Of a stretch of DNA of 64,000 nt, positions 9,113 through 18,370 are shown in pieces; within the stretch, counting starts at the first letter, position 1, and each line of letters opens with the position of its first letter. The notes beneath the pieces were generated by a model, which did not search any database, was not told the origin of the DNA, and saw only the letters and a list, made by a program, of their open reading frames with translations. Both the position numbers and the translations under genes were made by a program. Source of the stretch: Massilia arenae (lineage in GTDB: Bacteria; Pseudomonadota; Gammaproteobacteria; Burkholderiales; Burkholderiaceae_D); NCBI RefSeq assembly GCF_008014745.1, contig NZ_VPFD01000002.1:62001-126000 (forward strand), given 5' to 3'.

Positions 9113-9127
9113 GATATGATTCAAAAT
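9113..9127 (+). promoter_or_regulatory. Candidate PaaX operator half-site 1
   Basis: The stretch contains TATGATTC, which matches the TRTGATTC core of the PaaX consensus known from E. coli; 11 of 15 consensus positions agree. It sits 14-28 nt upstream of the paaX start. Inference from consensus similarity only. Confidence 0.4.
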
Positions 9128-9156
9128 TATTGTGTACATCAAGTTTTTTGTATCGT

Positions 9157-9171
9157 ATTATGATTTGGACG
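9157..9171 (+). promoter_or_regulatory. Candidate PaaX operator half-site 2
   Basis: A second TATGATT core in the same orientation 44 nt downstream of the first, 34-48 nt before the paaA ATG. A TATTAT sequence at 9156-9161 overlaps it and could be the -10 element of the paaA promoter, so binding here would block transcription. No convincing -35 was found. Confidence 0.35.
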
Positions 9172-9204
9172 GGTTTGCAATTGTAGAGAACCACGGGGGA
9201 AGCT

Positions 9205-10194
9205 ATGTACGCACAAATGGTGGAGACCGGCCTCAAGAAAGTCCGCACAGAACAGGACATGAGCGCCGAAGAGCAGGCGTTCCAGGCGCGCATCGACGCC
9301 GGGATCAAGATCGAACCGAAGGACTGGATGCCGGAAGCGTACCGCAAGACGCTGATCCGCCAGATTTCGCAGCACGCGCATTCCGAAATCGTTGGCCAGC
9401 TCCCGGAAGGTAACTGGGTGACGCGCGCGCCGACCCTGCAGCGCAAGTCGGTGCTGCTGGCCAAGATCCAGGACGAGGCCGGCCACGGCCTCTATCTGTA
9501 CAGCGCCGCCGAGACGCTGGGCGTCTCGCGCGACGAGCTGCTGCAGGCCCTGCACTCCGGCAAGGCCAAATATTCGAGCATCTTCAACTATCCGACGCTG
9601 AGCTGGGCCGACATGGGCGCGATCGGCTGGCTGGTGGATGGCTCGGCCATCATCAACCAGATCCCGCTGTGCCGCTGCTCGTACGGCCCGTATGCGCGCG
9701 CCATGGTCCGCGTCTGCAAGGAAGAATCCTTCCACGCGCGCCAGGGCTACGACATCATGATGGCGCTGGCCAAGGGCACGCCGGAGCAGAAGGCGATGGC
9801 GCAGGATGCGCTCAACCGCTGGTGGTGGCCTTCGCTGATGATGTTCGGTCCGTCCGACGCCGAATCGGTCAACAGCGCGCAATCGACGGCCTGGCGCATC
9901 AAGCTGTTCTCGAACGACGAGCTGCGCCAGCGCATGGTCGACCAGACCGTGCCGCAAGCCGAATACCTGGGCCTGACGGTGCCCGATCCCGACCTCAAGT
10001 GGAATGCCGAACGCGGCTCCTACGATTTCGGTGAGATCGACTGGTCCGAGTTCTACAACGTCCTGAAAGGCAACGGCCCCTGCAACCGCGAGCGCCTGCG
10101 CACGCGTGTCAAAGCCTGGGACGACGGCGAATGGTTCCGCGACGCCCTGGTCGCCCACGCCGACAAGCAAGCCGCCAAAAAAGCCGCAGCGTAG
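9205..10194 (+). CDS. paaA: 1,2-phenylacetyl-CoA epoxidase catalytic subunit PaaA
   Basis: A 329-residue ferritin-like di-iron oxygenase subunit. PaaABC(D)E epoxidises the ring of phenylacetyl-CoA with O2 and electrons from PaaE. Two ExxH iron-binding motifs are visible: E91-AGH94 and E174-SFH177, and the sequence [13 protein letters not shown] is diagnostic. A strong GGGGGAAG Shine-Dalgarno precedes the ATG. It is first in the rightward paa operon; its stop codon lies within the edge of a GC-rich palindrome that separates it from paaB. Confidence 0.97.
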   Translation: MYAQMVETGLKKVRTEQDMSAEEQAFQARIDAGIKIEPKDWMPEAYRKTLIRQISQHAHSEIVGQLPEGNWVTRAPTLQRKSVLLAKIQDEAGHGLYLYSAAETLGVSRDELLQALHSGKAKYSSIFNYPTLSWADMGAIGWLVDGSAIINQIPLCRCSYGPYARAMVRVCKEESFHARQGYDIMMALAKGTPEQKAMAQDALNRWWWPSLMMFGPSDAESVNSAQSTAWRIKLFSNDELRQRMVDQTVPQAEYLGLTVPDPDLKWNAERGSYDFGEIDWSEFYNVLKGNGPCNRERLRTRVKAWDDGEWFRDALVAHADKQAAKKAAA

Positions 10195-10220
10195 GGTGGA
10201 CGGCTCCGCCGTCCACGCGT
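10192..10220. repeat. GTAGGGTGGAC-type palindrome between paaA and paaB
   Basis: A perfect 8-bp stem (GTGGACGG / CCGTCCAC, extendable by one pair) with a tiny loop lies in GTAGGGTGG...CCACGCG context. The TAG of paaA is the first part of this element. The form resembles a small REP-like palindrome common in this family; no T tract follows, so it is not a normal terminator, but it could stabilise or partly terminate the paaA message. Confidence 0.5.
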
Positions 10221-10264
10221 TCAGCACACGCTCGACCTACCCGAACGCCATCACGGAGACAACA

Positions 10265-10549
10265 ATGAGCAAAGAATGGCCCCTGTGGGAAGTTTTCATC
10301 CGCAGCCAGCACGGCCTCGCCCACAAGCATGTCGGCAGCCTGCACGCCCCTGACGCCGAAATGGCGATCAACAACGCACGCGACGTCTACACCCGCCGCA
10401 ACGAAGGCGTCTCGATCTGGGTCGTGCGCGCCGCCGACATCGTCGCCAGCAGCCCCTCCGACAAGGAGTCGCTGTTCGAGCCGGCCAACAGCAAGGTCTA
10501 CCGCCACCCGACCTTCTTCCCGATGCCGGAAGAAGTCAAGAACCTGTGA
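10265..10549 (+). CDS. paaB: 1,2-phenylacetyl-CoA epoxidase subunit PaaB
   Basis: A 94-residue PaaB, the small bridging subunit of the epoxidase that holds the PaaAC pairs together. It begins MSKEWPLWEVFIRSQ and contains the conserved GLAHKHVGSLHAPDAE segment. It is preceded by a GGAGACAAC ribosome site. Unlike the rest of the operon it is set 70 nt apart from its upstream neighbour; its stop overlaps the GTG start of paaC. Confidence 0.95.
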   Translation: MSKEWPLWEVFIRSQHGLAHKHVGSLHAPDAEMAINNARDVYTRRNEGVSIWVVRAADIVASSPSDKESLFEPANSKVYRHPTFFPMPEEVKNL

Positions 10550-11310
10550 GCCTGCAGATGGACGCCAAATTCCAGTACCTGCTGCGCCAGGGCGACAACG
10601 CCCTGATCCTCTCCCAGCAACTGTGCCAGCTGGTCGGCAAGGGCCCCGCGCTCGAAGAAGATATGGCCCTGTCCAACGTGGCCCTCGACCTGCTGGGCCA
10701 GACCCGCATGTGGCTGACGTATGCGGGCGAGCTCGAAGGAAAAGGCCGCGACGAAGACCGCCTGGCCTTCCTGCGCGACGCCCATGACTACCGCAACTGC
10801 CTGCTGGTCGAGCAGCCCAACGGCAGCTACGCCGACACCCTGACGCGCCAATTCCTGTTCGACACCTGGCACTACTTCCTGATGGACGGCCTGACCCGAT
10901 CCAGCGATGAGCGCATCCGCGAGATCGCCGCCAAGTCGATCAAGGAAGTAACCTATCACCTGCGCCGCAGCGGCGACCTGGTGGTGCGCCTGGGCGATGG
11001 CAGCGACAAGAGCCGCGCCATGATGCAGACCGCGCTCGACGAGCTGTGGATGTACAGCGGCGAGATGTTCCTCTACGACGAGATCGACAATGCGATGGTG
11101 GAGCAGGGAGTTGCTCCGCCCGTCGATGCGATTCGCAAGCAATGCCTCGACCACATGGCCGACATCTTCAGCGAGGCCACCCTGACGATGCCGTCGCCCG
11201 ACGCCTGGATGCAGCGCGGCGGCAAACAGGGCCGCCACAGCGAACGCCTCGGTTTCATCCTGGCCGAGATGCAGTTCCTGCAGCGCGCCTATCCGGGAGC
11301 GGCCTGGTAA
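10546..11310 (+). CDS. paaC: 1,2-phenylacetyl-CoA epoxidase subunit PaaC
   Basis: A 254-residue ferritin-like, non-catalytic structural subunit of the phenylacetyl-CoA epoxidase. The GTG start at 10546 overlaps the paaB stop by 4 nt (GTGA); an in-frame ATG at 10558 is the alternative. Family features include LCQLVGKGPALEEDMALSN and LDLLGQTRMWL near the N-terminus. Its stop overlaps the ATG of paaD by one base (TAATG), indicating translational coupling. Confidence 0.95.
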   Translation: MSLQMDAKFQYLLRQGDNALILSQQLCQLVGKGPALEEDMALSNVALDLLGQTRMWLTYAGELEGKGRDEDRLAFLRDAHDYRNCLLVEQPNGSYADTLTRQFLFDTWHYFLMDGLTRSSDERIREIAAKSIKEVTYHLRRSGDLVVRLGDGSDKSRAMMQTALDELWMYSGEMFLYDEIDNAMVEQGVAPPVDAIRKQCLDHMADIFSEATLTMPSPDAWMQRGGKQGRHSERLGFILAEMQFLQRAYPGAAW

Positions 11311-11822
11311 TGACCGCCCTCGACGTCACCGTTGAACAGGTCTGGGACTGGCTCGGCGAGGTCGCCGACCCGGAGATCCCGGTCATCTCGGTGGTCGACT
11401 TGGGCATCGTGCGCGCCGTGCGCCTGGAGGGCGAGACATGCCTGGTCACGATCACACCGACCTATTCGGGCTGCCCGGCGATGCAGGTGATCTCGGAATC
11501 GGTCAGCGAAGCGTTGCGCGCGCACGGCATCGAGGATGTCCGCATCGAGAGCCGTCTGTCTCCCGCCTGGACCACCGACTGGATGAGCGCGGCCGGCAAG
11601 GCTGCCCTGAAAGGCTATGGCATCGCGCCGCCGGTGCAGCAGGCGATCGACATCAGCGGCCTGCACGCCGGCATCCGCCGCCGCGCGGCGCCCGACGTCG
11701 CCTGCCCGCACTGCGGCTCGCCCCACACCCAACTGACCAGCGAATTCGGCTCGACCCCGTGCAAGGCGCTGTACAAGTGCCTCGATTGCCGCGAGCCGTT
11801 CGACTACTTCAAATGCCACTGA
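11310..11822 (+). CDS. paaD: Phenylacetyl-CoA epoxidase maturation protein PaaD
   Basis: A 170-residue PaaD: an N-terminal MIP18/DUF59 domain (EVADPEIPVISVVDLGIVR, about residues 17-35; TPTYSGCPAM with the conserved Cys) and a C-terminal cysteine-rich zinc-binding tail (CPHCGS, CLDC). PaaD is thought to help build the iron-sulfur or di-iron centres of the epoxidase system. Start is set by the TAATG overlap with paaC; the frame stays open upstream but is the shadow of paaC. Confidence 0.93.
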   Translation: MTALDVTVEQVWDWLGEVADPEIPVISVVDLGIVRAVRLEGETCLVTITPTYSGCPAMQVISESVSEALRAHGIEDVRIESRLSPAWTTDWMSAAGKAALKGYGIAPPVQQAIDISGLHAGIRRRAAPDVACPHCGSPHTQLTSEFGSTPCKALYKCLDCREPFDYFKCH

Positions 11823-11829
11823 GGTCTGC

Positions 11830-12906
11830 ATGAGCAAGTTCCATCCATTGACCGTATCGAAGGTGAAGCACGAGACGCGCGACGCCATCGCCGTCACCTT
11901 CGACGTCCCGCCCGAGCTGAAAGAGGCCTTCGCCTACCGCCAGGGCCAGTACCTGACCCTGCGCGCCACCATCGATGGCGAAGAGGTGCGACGCTCGTAC
12001 TCGATCTGCTCGGCCGTGCAGGACGCGCAGCTGCGGGTGGCGATCAAGCGCTGCAGCGGCGGCCTGTTCTCGGGCTGGGCCAACGACAGCCTGCAGCCCG
12101 GCGCCACGCTGGACGTGATGCCACCCAGCGGCAACTTCAACGTGCCGCTCGACGCGGCGAGCAGCCGCCACTACCTGGCGTTCGCCGCCGGCAGCGGCAT
12201 CACGCCGATCCTGTCGATCGTCAAGACCACGCTGCAGGCCGAGCCGGACAGCCGCTTCACCATCGTCTACGGCAACCGCGCCTCGTCGAGCGTGATCTTC
12301 CGCGACGAACTGACCGACCTGAAGGACCAGTACATGGGGCGCCTCCGCCTGGTGTACGTGATGAGCCGCGAGCAGCAGGACATCGAACTGTTCAACGGCC
12401 GCATCACCAAAGACAAGTGCAGCCAGTTCCTGCGCCACTGGATCGATATCAGGGACATCGACGTCGCCTTCATCTGCGGCCCGGAAGACATGATGCACGG
12501 CGTCTCGCGCGCGCTGCAGGAAGCCGGCCTGCCGAAGGAGCAGATCCGGATCGAACTGTTCGCCGCCAGCGCGCCGACCCGCGAGCGCAAGCCGCGTTCG
12601 GTCGAATCGGCGGCACGAAACCTGACTGAAGTGACCGTGATCATGGACGGCAACGCCGCCAGCTTCACAATGGACAAGGACAAGGAATCGCTGCTGGACG
12701 CCGGCCTGCGCGCCGGGCTCGACATGCGCTACTCGTGCAAGGGCGGCGTCTGCTCGACCTGCCGCTGCAAGGTGCTCGACGGCGAAGTCGAGATGGACGT
12801 GAACTACGCGCTCGAAGACTACGAAGTGGCGCGCGGGTTTGTGTTGAGCTGCCAGAGCTTCCCGGTCACGGACAAGGTGGTCGTCGATTTCGACATCCAC
12901 GAGTGA
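11830..12906 (+). CDS. paaE: Phenylacetyl-CoA epoxidase reductase PaaE
   Basis: A 358-residue NAD(P)H:ferredoxin-type reductase that feeds electrons to PaaAC. Order of domains: FAD-binding beta-barrel with RRSYSICS (about 56-63), NAD-binding domain with AAGSGITPILS (about 119-129), and a C-terminal plant-type 2Fe-2S domain with the CKGGVCSTCRC cluster motif. A GAGGT ribosome site precedes the ATG, 7 nt after paaD. Confidence 0.95.
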   Translation: MSKFHPLTVSKVKHETRDAIAVTFDVPPELKEAFAYRQGQYLTLRATIDGEEVRRSYSICSAVQDAQLRVAIKRCSGGLFSGWANDSLQPGATLDVMPPSGNFNVPLDAASSRHYLAFAAGSGITPILSIVKTTLQAEPDSRFTIVYGNRASSSVIFRDELTDLKDQYMGRLRLVYVMSREQQDIELFNGRITKDKCSQFLRHWIDIRDIDVAFICGPEDMMHGVSRALQEAGLPKEQIRIELFAASAPTRERKPRSVESAARNLTEVTVIMDGNAASFTMDKDKESLLDAGLRAGLDMRYSCKGGVCSTCRCKVLDGEVEMDVNYALEDYEVARGFVLSCQSFPVTDKVVVDFDIHE

Positions 12907-12934
12907 CTCCAACCTTGGCCCGCGCCGTCAGCAC

Positions 12935-13028
12935 GTCGTTCCCGCGCAGGCGGGAACCTAAGTTGACTTTTGTGGCGTAGCGAAGAACTTAGGTTCCCGC
13001 CAAGGCGCCCGGCGAGGGCGGGAACGAC
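12935..13028. repeat. REP-like inverted pair, copy A (paaE-paaG gap)
   Basis: Two palindromic units face each other: 12935-12963 (GTCGTTCCCGC..GCGGGAACCTAAGT) and the inverse at 12987-13028, separated by 23 nt. Together they can fold into one long hairpin. The same unit occurs at 48328-48413 and 57551-57655. It fills most of the only large gap in the paa operon and may lower or stabilise the distal mRNA. Confidence 0.8.
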
Positions 13029-13060
13029 GGCGAACGATAACGAAAATAGTGGAGACAACA

Positions 13061-13852
13061 ATGACCTACGAATCCATACAATTCAAGATCGAGAACGGCA
13101 TCGCGCTGCTGACGTTGAGCCGGCCCGACCGCCTGAACAGCTTTACCCAGGCCATGCATCTCGAGGTGCGCGACGCCCTCGATAAGCTGCAGGCCGACAA
13201 ATCGGTCCGCGTGCTGGTCCTGACCGGCGCCGGCCGCGGCTTCTGCGCCGGCCAGGACCTGTCCGACCGCGCCGTCGACCCCGGCGCCCCGAGCGTCGAC
13301 CTGGGCGCATCGGTCGAAAAATTCTACGCCCCGCTGGTGCTCACCTTGAAGAACCTGCCGATGCCGGTTATCTGCGCCGTCAATGGCGTGGCCGCCGGCG
13401 CCGGCGCCAACCTGGCGCTGGCCTGCGACATCGTGCTGGCCGCCAAATCGGCCAGCTTCATCGAAGCCTTCAGCAAGCTGGGCCTGATCCCCGACACCGG
13501 CGGCACCTGGCACCTGCCGCGCCTGATCGGCCACGCGCGCGCCATGGGACTGGCCATGCTGGGCGAAAAACTCAGTGCCGAGAAGGCCGAGGAATGGGGC
13601 CTGATCTGGCGCTGCGTGCCCGACGAAGCCCTGATGGATGAAGCCATGGTCATGGCCGAACACTTCGCCGCCGCGCCGACGAAGGGGCTGGCCTTCACCA
13701 AGAAAGCCTTCCAGGCCAGCTACGCCAACTCGCTCGAAGACCAGCTGCAGCTCGAAGCCGGCATGATGCGTGAACTCGGCTACAGCCATGATTACCGCGA
13801 AGGCGTGGCCGCCTTCATGGCCAAGCGCACGCCGCATTTCAAGGGAGAATGA
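13061..13852 (+). CDS. paaG: 2-(1,2-epoxy-1,2-dihydrophenyl)acetyl-CoA isomerase PaaG
   Basis: A 263-residue crotonase-fold enzyme that converts the ring epoxide to oxepin-CoA. It is PaaG rather than PaaF: the segment LTGAGRGFCAGQDL followed by DRAVDPGAPSVDLG, and FSKLGLIPDTGGTW, match the isomerase. The ATG at 13061 is chosen because GGAG at 13050-13053 is its ribosome site; an in-frame GTG at 13049 has none. Its stop overlaps the paaH ATG (ATGA). Confidence 0.92.
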   Translation: MTYESIQFKIENGIALLTLSRPDRLNSFTQAMHLEVRDALDKLQADKSVRVLVLTGAGRGFCAGQDLSDRAVDPGAPSVDLGASVEKFYAPLVLTLKNLPMPVICAVNGVAAGAGANLALACDIVLAAKSASFIEAFSKLGLIPDTGGTWHLPRLIGHARAMGLAMLGEKLSAEKAEEWGLIWRCVPDEALMDEAMVMAEHFAAAPTKGLAFTKKAFQASYANSLEDQLQLEAGMMRELGYSHDYREGVAAFMAKRTPHFKGE

Positions 13853-15384
13853 GCATGCACGCCATCCCTCCAGGCAGCACGGTCGCCGTCATCGGCAGCG
13901 GCGCCATGGGCGCCGGCATCGCCCAGGTCGCGGCCACCGCCGGCCATCAGGTCCTGCTGTTCGATACCCGCCCTGACGCCGCCGACAAGGCCATCGCCGG
14001 CATCGGCAAGACCTATGCGAAGCTGGTTGAGAAGGGCCGCATGGGCGCGGTCGAATCCGACCTGGCGCGCGAACGCCTCAAGCGCATCGCGTCATTGCAC
14101 GAAGCCGCCGGCGCCGTCCTCGTGATCGAGGCCATCGTCGAGAACCTGGACGCCAAGCGCGCCCTGTTCGCCGAGCTGGAAGGCATCGTCGGCCAGCACT
14201 GCATCCTGGCCACCAACACCTCGTCGATCTCGGTCACGGCGATCGGCGCGCAACTGCAGCACCCTGAACGCCTGGTCGGCATGCACTTCTTTAACCCGGT
14301 GCCGCTGATGGCGCTGGTCGAGGTCATTAGCGGCCTGGCCACCGGCCGCGAGGTCGCGAACGTCGTCCATGCCACCGCTGAAAGCTGGGGCAAGAGCCCG
14401 GTGCATGCGAAATCGACGCCCGGCTTCGTCGTCAACCGTGTGGCCCGGCCGTATTACGCCGAAGCCCTGCGCCTGCTGCTGGAACAGGCCGCCGATGTGG
14501 CGACGCTGGACGCGGTGATGCGCGATTGCGGCGGTTTCCGCATGGGGCCTTTCGAGCTGATGGACCTGATCGGCCATGACGTCAACTTCTCGGTCACCAA
14601 CTCGGTGTTCGCCGCCTATTACAACGACCCGCGCTTCACGCCCTCGATCCTGCAGCAGGAACTGGTCAGCGCCGGCTTCCTGGGCCGCAAGACGGGGCGC
14701 GGGTTCTACCGCTACGGCGACGACGCCGCCAAGCTGGCGCCGCAGACCGAGGCGCCAGGCCAGAAACCGTCGGCGCTGCGCCATGCCGGCGGCCTCGGTG
14801 CGGTCGATGCGCTAGCCGAACGCCTGCGTGGCGCCGGTTTCGATCCGGTCGCCATCGAGGCCGCACCTGGTCTCTATTGCGAAGGCGCCGCGATCTACCT
14901 CACCGATGGCCGCAGCGCCACCGAGCGCGCCGAAGCGGACGGCCACCGCGACACGATCCTGTTCGACCTGCTGCTCGACTCTGCGGGAGCCACCCGCATC
15001 GCGCTGGCGCGTGCCGACCAGTGCGGCGACGCCGCCTGGCAGGCCGCGGTCGGCTTGTTCCAGGCCGCCGGCTTTGCCGTCACGCGCATGGACGACGTGC
15101 CCGGCATGGCCGTGATGCGCACCGTGGCGATGCTGGCCAACGAGGCCGCCGATGCCGTCAACCAGGGCGTGTGCAGCGCCCGCGCCGTCGACATCGCGAT
15201 GCAGAAGGGCGTCAACTATCCACGCGGCCCGCTGGCCTGGGCCGACAGCATGGGCTTGCGCCAGGTCGTCACCGTGCTGGCCAACCTGGCCGCCACCTAT
15301 GGCGAAGACCGCTACCGCGTGTCGCCGCTGCTGCGCCGCAAGCTGGCTGCCGATCCGCAGGGAGCGCGCTTTCATGCACGTTGA
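13849..15384 (+). CDS. paaH: 3-hydroxyadipyl-CoA dehydrogenase PaaH
   Basis: A 511-residue 3-hydroxyacyl-CoA dehydrogenase with the NAD motif IGSGAMGAGIA near residues 15-25, the catalytic-region HFFNPVPLM block, a first 3HCDH C-domain, and a further C-terminal 3HCDH-like domain (MRTVAMLANEAADAV, about 425-440) as in PaaH proteins. It oxidises 3-hydroxyadipyl-CoA to 3-oxoadipyl-CoA. It overlaps paaG by 4 nt and paaI by 11 nt. Confidence 0.93.
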   Translation: MSMHAIPPGSTVAVIGSGAMGAGIAQVAATAGHQVLLFDTRPDAADKAIAGIGKTYAKLVEKGRMGAVESDLARERLKRIASLHEAAGAVLVIEAIVENLDAKRALFAELEGIVGQHCILATNTSSISVTAIGAQLQHPERLVGMHFFNPVPLMALVEVISGLATGREVANVVHATAESWGKSPVHAKSTPGFVVNRVARPYYAEALRLLLEQAADVATLDAVMRDCGGFRMGPFELMDLIGHDVNFSVTNSVFAAYYNDPRFTPSILQQELVSAGFLGRKTGRGFYRYGDDAAKLAPQTEAPGQKPSALRHAGGLGAVDALAERLRGAGFDPVAIEAAPGLYCEGAAIYLTDGRSATERAEADGHRDTILFDLLLDSAGATRIALARADQCGDAAWQAAVGLFQAAGFAVTRMDDVPGMAVMRTVAMLANEAADAVNQGVCSARAVDIAMQKGVNYPRGPLAWADSMGLRQVVTVLANLAATYGEDRYRVSPLLRRKLAADPQGARFHAR

Positions 15385-15811
15385 TCCGCAACGGCTGGCC
15401 GAACTGGCCGGCCGCACGATGTACGAACGCGATCCGGCCAGCCAGGGCCTCGGCATGCAACTGCTCGAGATCCGTCCCGGCTATGCGCGCATGTCGATGA
15501 AGGTGCGCGACGACATGCTTAACGGCCACGCCAGCTGCCACGGCGGCTACATCTTCATGCTGGCCGACAGCGCCTTCGCCTTCGCCTGCAACTCGCACAA
15601 CTTCAATACCGTCGGCGCCGGCTGCACCATCGACTACCTCGCGCCGGGCCGTCCCGGCGACGTGCTGGTGGCCGAGGCGGTGGAGCAGGCGCTGCAGGGC
15701 AAGACCGGCGTCTACGACGTCGCCGTGACGGACCAGGACGGGCGCACGATCGCGCTGTTCCGCGGAAAGTCGCACCGCGTCGCCGGCACCCTGGTGCCGA
15801 TGGACGCGTGA
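15374..15811 (+). CDS. paaI: Hydroxyphenylacetyl-CoA thioesterase PaaI
   Basis: A 145-residue hotdog-fold thioesterase (PaaI subfamily) thought to release CoA from dead-end ring-hydroxylated or epoxide CoA esters. The helix-capping signature HGGYIFMLADSAFAFACN and the preceding NGHASC motif are present. The ATG at 15374 lies inside the end of paaH (11-nt overlap), so translation is likely coupled. Confidence 0.94.
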   Translation: MHVDPQRLAELAGRTMYERDPASQGLGMQLLEIRPGYARMSMKVRDDMLNGHASCHGGYIFMLADSAFAFACNSHNFNTVGAGCTIDYLAPGRPGDVLVAEAVEQALQGKTGVYDVAVTDQDGRTIALFRGKSHRVAGTLVPMDA

Positions 15812-15834
15812 ATAAACACTGAAAGGAGATCGAG

Positions 15835-17148
15835 ATGGTCCAACGCATTCCCGCCGATGGCGAGCTGGAGCCGATCGAACGCGCCAGCCGCGACGAGCTG
15901 CAGGCGCTTCAGCTGCAGCGCCTGCAATGGACGCTCAAGCACGCCTATGAGAACGTGCCGCACTACCGCGCCGCCTTCGACGAAGCAGGGGTGCATCCGA
16001 GCGACCTGAAGACCCTGGCCGACCTGGCGAAATTCCCGTTCACCGAGAAGAAGACGCTGCGCGACAACTACCCGTTCGGCCTGTTCGCCGTGCCGCGTGA
16101 AGAGGTGGTGCGCGTGCACGCTTCGTCTGGCACCACCGGCAAGCCGACCGTGGTCGGCTACACGCAAAACGATATCGACACCTGGGCCAATGTCGTGGCG
16201 CGCTCGATCCGCGCCGCCGGCGGGCGCAAGGGCGACCTGGTGCACATCTCCTACGGCTATGGCCTGTTCACCGGCGGCCTGGGCGCCCACTATGGCGCCG
16301 AGCGCCTGGGTTGCACCGTGATCCCGATGTCGGGCGGCCAGACCGAGAAGCAGGTGCAGCTGATCTGCGACTTCAAGCCGTCGATCATCATGGTCACGCC
16401 CTCGTACATGCTCAATATCGTCGAGGAGTTCACCCGCCAGGGCATCGACCCTGCAAGCTCGTCGCTCAAGGTCGGCATCTTCGGTGCCGAGCCGTGGACC
16501 GACGCGATGCGGCGCGAGATCGAGACGCGCGCCGGCATCGATGCGGTCGACATCTATGGCCTGTCCGAAGTGATGGGGCCGGGCGTGGCCAGCGAATGCA
16601 TCGAGAGCAAGGACGGTCCCGTCATCTGGGAAGACCATTTCTACCCCGAGATCATCGATCCCGACACTGGAGAAGTGCTGCCGGACGGCGAAGAGGGAGA
16701 ATTGGTATTCACCTCGCTCACCAAGGAAGCGCTGCCGATTATCCGCTACCGCACGCGCGATTTGACCCGCTTGCTGGCGCCGACCTCGCGCGCGATGCGC
16801 CGCATGGGCCGCATCACGGGTCGCTCGGACGATATGCTGATCATCCGCGGCGTGAACGTGTTTCCGAGCCAGATCGAGGAACTGATCCTCAAGATGCCGG
16901 CGCTGGCGCCGCAGTACCAGCTGGTGGTGGCGCGTGACGGCCACCTGGACACGCTCGAAGTGCTGGGTGAATTGCGTGACACCTCCCTACCGCCAGACAG
17001 TGTGGACGCGCTGTGCCGCGACCTCCAGCACTGCATCAAGACCTATGTCGGCGTGACTACCCGTGTGACCCTGCTGCCGCCGCAAGGCATCGAGCGCACC
17101 CTGACCGGCAAGGCCCGGCGTGTGGTCGACCGTCGCCCAAAACCATAA
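15835..17148 (+). CDS. paaK: Phenylacetate-CoA ligase PaaK
   Basis: A 437-residue adenylate-forming ligase that activates phenylacetate with ATP and CoA, the entry step. The phosphate-binding loop ASSGTTGKPTVVGYT (about 98-112), the YGLSEVMGPGV motif near residue 240 and the C-terminal hinge GRSDDMLIIRGVNVFP are typical of PaaK. AAAGGAGAT precedes the ATG. Confidence 0.96.
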   Translation: MVQRIPADGELEPIERASRDELQALQLQRLQWTLKHAYENVPHYRAAFDEAGVHPSDLKTLADLAKFPFTEKKTLRDNYPFGLFAVPREEVVRVHASSGTTGKPTVVGYTQNDIDTWANVVARSIRAAGGRKGDLVHISYGYGLFTGGLGAHYGAERLGCTVIPMSGGQTEKQVQLICDFKPSIIMVTPSYMLNIVEEFTRQGIDPASSSLKVGIFGAEPWTDAMRREIETRAGIDAVDIYGLSEVMGPGVASECIESKDGPVIWEDHFYPEIIDPDTGEVLPDGEEGELVFTSLTKEALPIIRYRTRDLTRLLAPTSRAMRRMGRITGRSDDMLIIRGVNVFPSQIEELILKMPALAPQYQLVVARDGHLDTLEVLGELRDTSLPPDSVDALCRDLQHCIKTYVGVTTRVTLLPPQGIERTLTGKARRVVDRRPKP

Positions 17149-17159
17149 AGGAGATTTTC

Positions 17160-18365
17160 ATGATCGACGCCTTCATCGTTGACGCCGTCCGCACCCCCTT
17201 CGGCCGCTACGGCGGCGCCCTGTCCAGCATCCGCGCCGACGATCTTGCCGCGCTGCCGATCGCGGCGCTGATGGCCCGCAACGAGAACGTCGACTGGACG
17301 GCGGTCGATGACCTGTTCTACGGCTGCGCCAACCAGGCCGGCGAAGACAACCGCAACGTGGGCCGCATGGCCGCGCTGCTGGCCGGCCTGCCGCAAGACG
17401 TGCCGGCCAACACGATCAATCGCCTGTGCGGCTCGGGCATGGATGCCGTGGGCACCGCCGCGCGCGCCATCAAGGCGGGCGAGGCGCAACTCGTGATCGC
17501 CGGCGGTGTCGAAAGCATGACCCGTGCGCCGTTCGTGATGGGCAAGTCCGACAGCGCATTCTCGCGCGCGGCCAAGATCGAAGATACGACCCTGGGCTGG
17601 CGCTTCGTCAATCCGGCGATGAAGGCAAAGTACGGCATCGACTCGATGCCCGAGACCGCCGAGAACGTGGCGCGCGAGTTCGGCATCGCCCGTGCCGACC
17701 AGGATGCGTTCGCGCTGCGCAGCCAGCAGCGCTGGGCGCGCGCGAACGAAGAGGGATTCTTCAAGGACGAGATCGTGCCGGTGACGGTGGCCCTCAAGAA
17801 AGGTGAATCGCGCGTGGTCGACACCGACGAGCAGCCGCGCCCCGATACCAGCATTGAAGCACTGGCCAAGCTGAAGGGCGTGGTCACGCCGGATGGCTCG
17901 GTCAGCGCCGGCAACGCCTCGAGCCTGAACGACGGCGCCTGCGCGCTGCTGCTGGCTTCCGGCGAAGCCGCCGCCCGCTACGGCTTGACCCCGCGCGCAC
18001 GCGTGGTCGGCATGGCCACCGTCGGCCTGGCGCCGCGCATCATGGGCTACGGCCCGGCGCCGGCGGTGAAGAAGCTGCTGGCCCAGACCGGCCTCACGCT
18101 CGAGCAGATGGACGTGATTGAGTTGAACGAAGCCTTCGCCGCCCAGGGCCTGGCCGTCACGCGCGACCTCGGCCTGGCGGACGACGACGCCCGCGTCAAC
18201 CCGAACGGTGGCGCGATCGCCATCGGCCACCCGCTCGGCGCCTCCGGCGCGCGCCTGGTCATGACGGCGGTGAACCAGCTGCACCGCACGGGCGGACGCT
18301 ACGCCTTGTGCACGATGTGCATCGGCGTCGGCCAGGGCATCGCGCTGATCGTGGAGCGCGCGTAA
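17160..18365 (+). CDS. paaJ: 3-oxoadipyl-CoA / 3-oxo-5,6-dehydrosuberyl-CoA thiolase PaaJ
   Basis: A 401-residue thiolase. Catalytic residues are Cys90 ([11 protein letters not shown]), His357 (GHPLGASG) and Cys387 (CIGVGQG). It cleaves 3-oxo-5,6-dehydrosuberyl-CoA and finally 3-oxoadipyl-CoA to succinyl-CoA and acetyl-CoA. The close relative PcaF is hard to separate by eye; the operon decides for PaaJ. AAGGAG precedes the ATG; paaY follows by 5 nt. Confidence 0.93.
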   Translation: MIDAFIVDAVRTPFGRYGGALSSIRADDLAALPIAALMARNENVDWTAVDDLFYGCANQAGEDNRNVGRMAALLAGLPQDVPANTINRLCGSGMDAVGTAARAIKAGEAQLVIAGGVESMTRAPFVMGKSDSAFSRAAKIEDTTLGWRFVNPAMKAKYGIDSMPETAENVAREFGIARADQDAFALRSQQRWARANEEGFFKDEIVPVTVALKKGESRVVDTDEQPRPDTSIEALAKLKGVVTPDGSVSAGNASSLNDGACALLLASGEAAARYGLTPRARVVGMATVGLAPRIMGYGPAPAVKKLLAQTGLTLEQMDVIELNEAFAAQGLAVTRDLGLADDDARVNPNGGAIAIGHPLGASGARLVMTAVNQLHRTGGRYALCTMCIGVGQGIALIVERA

Positions 18366-18370
18366 AAGAT

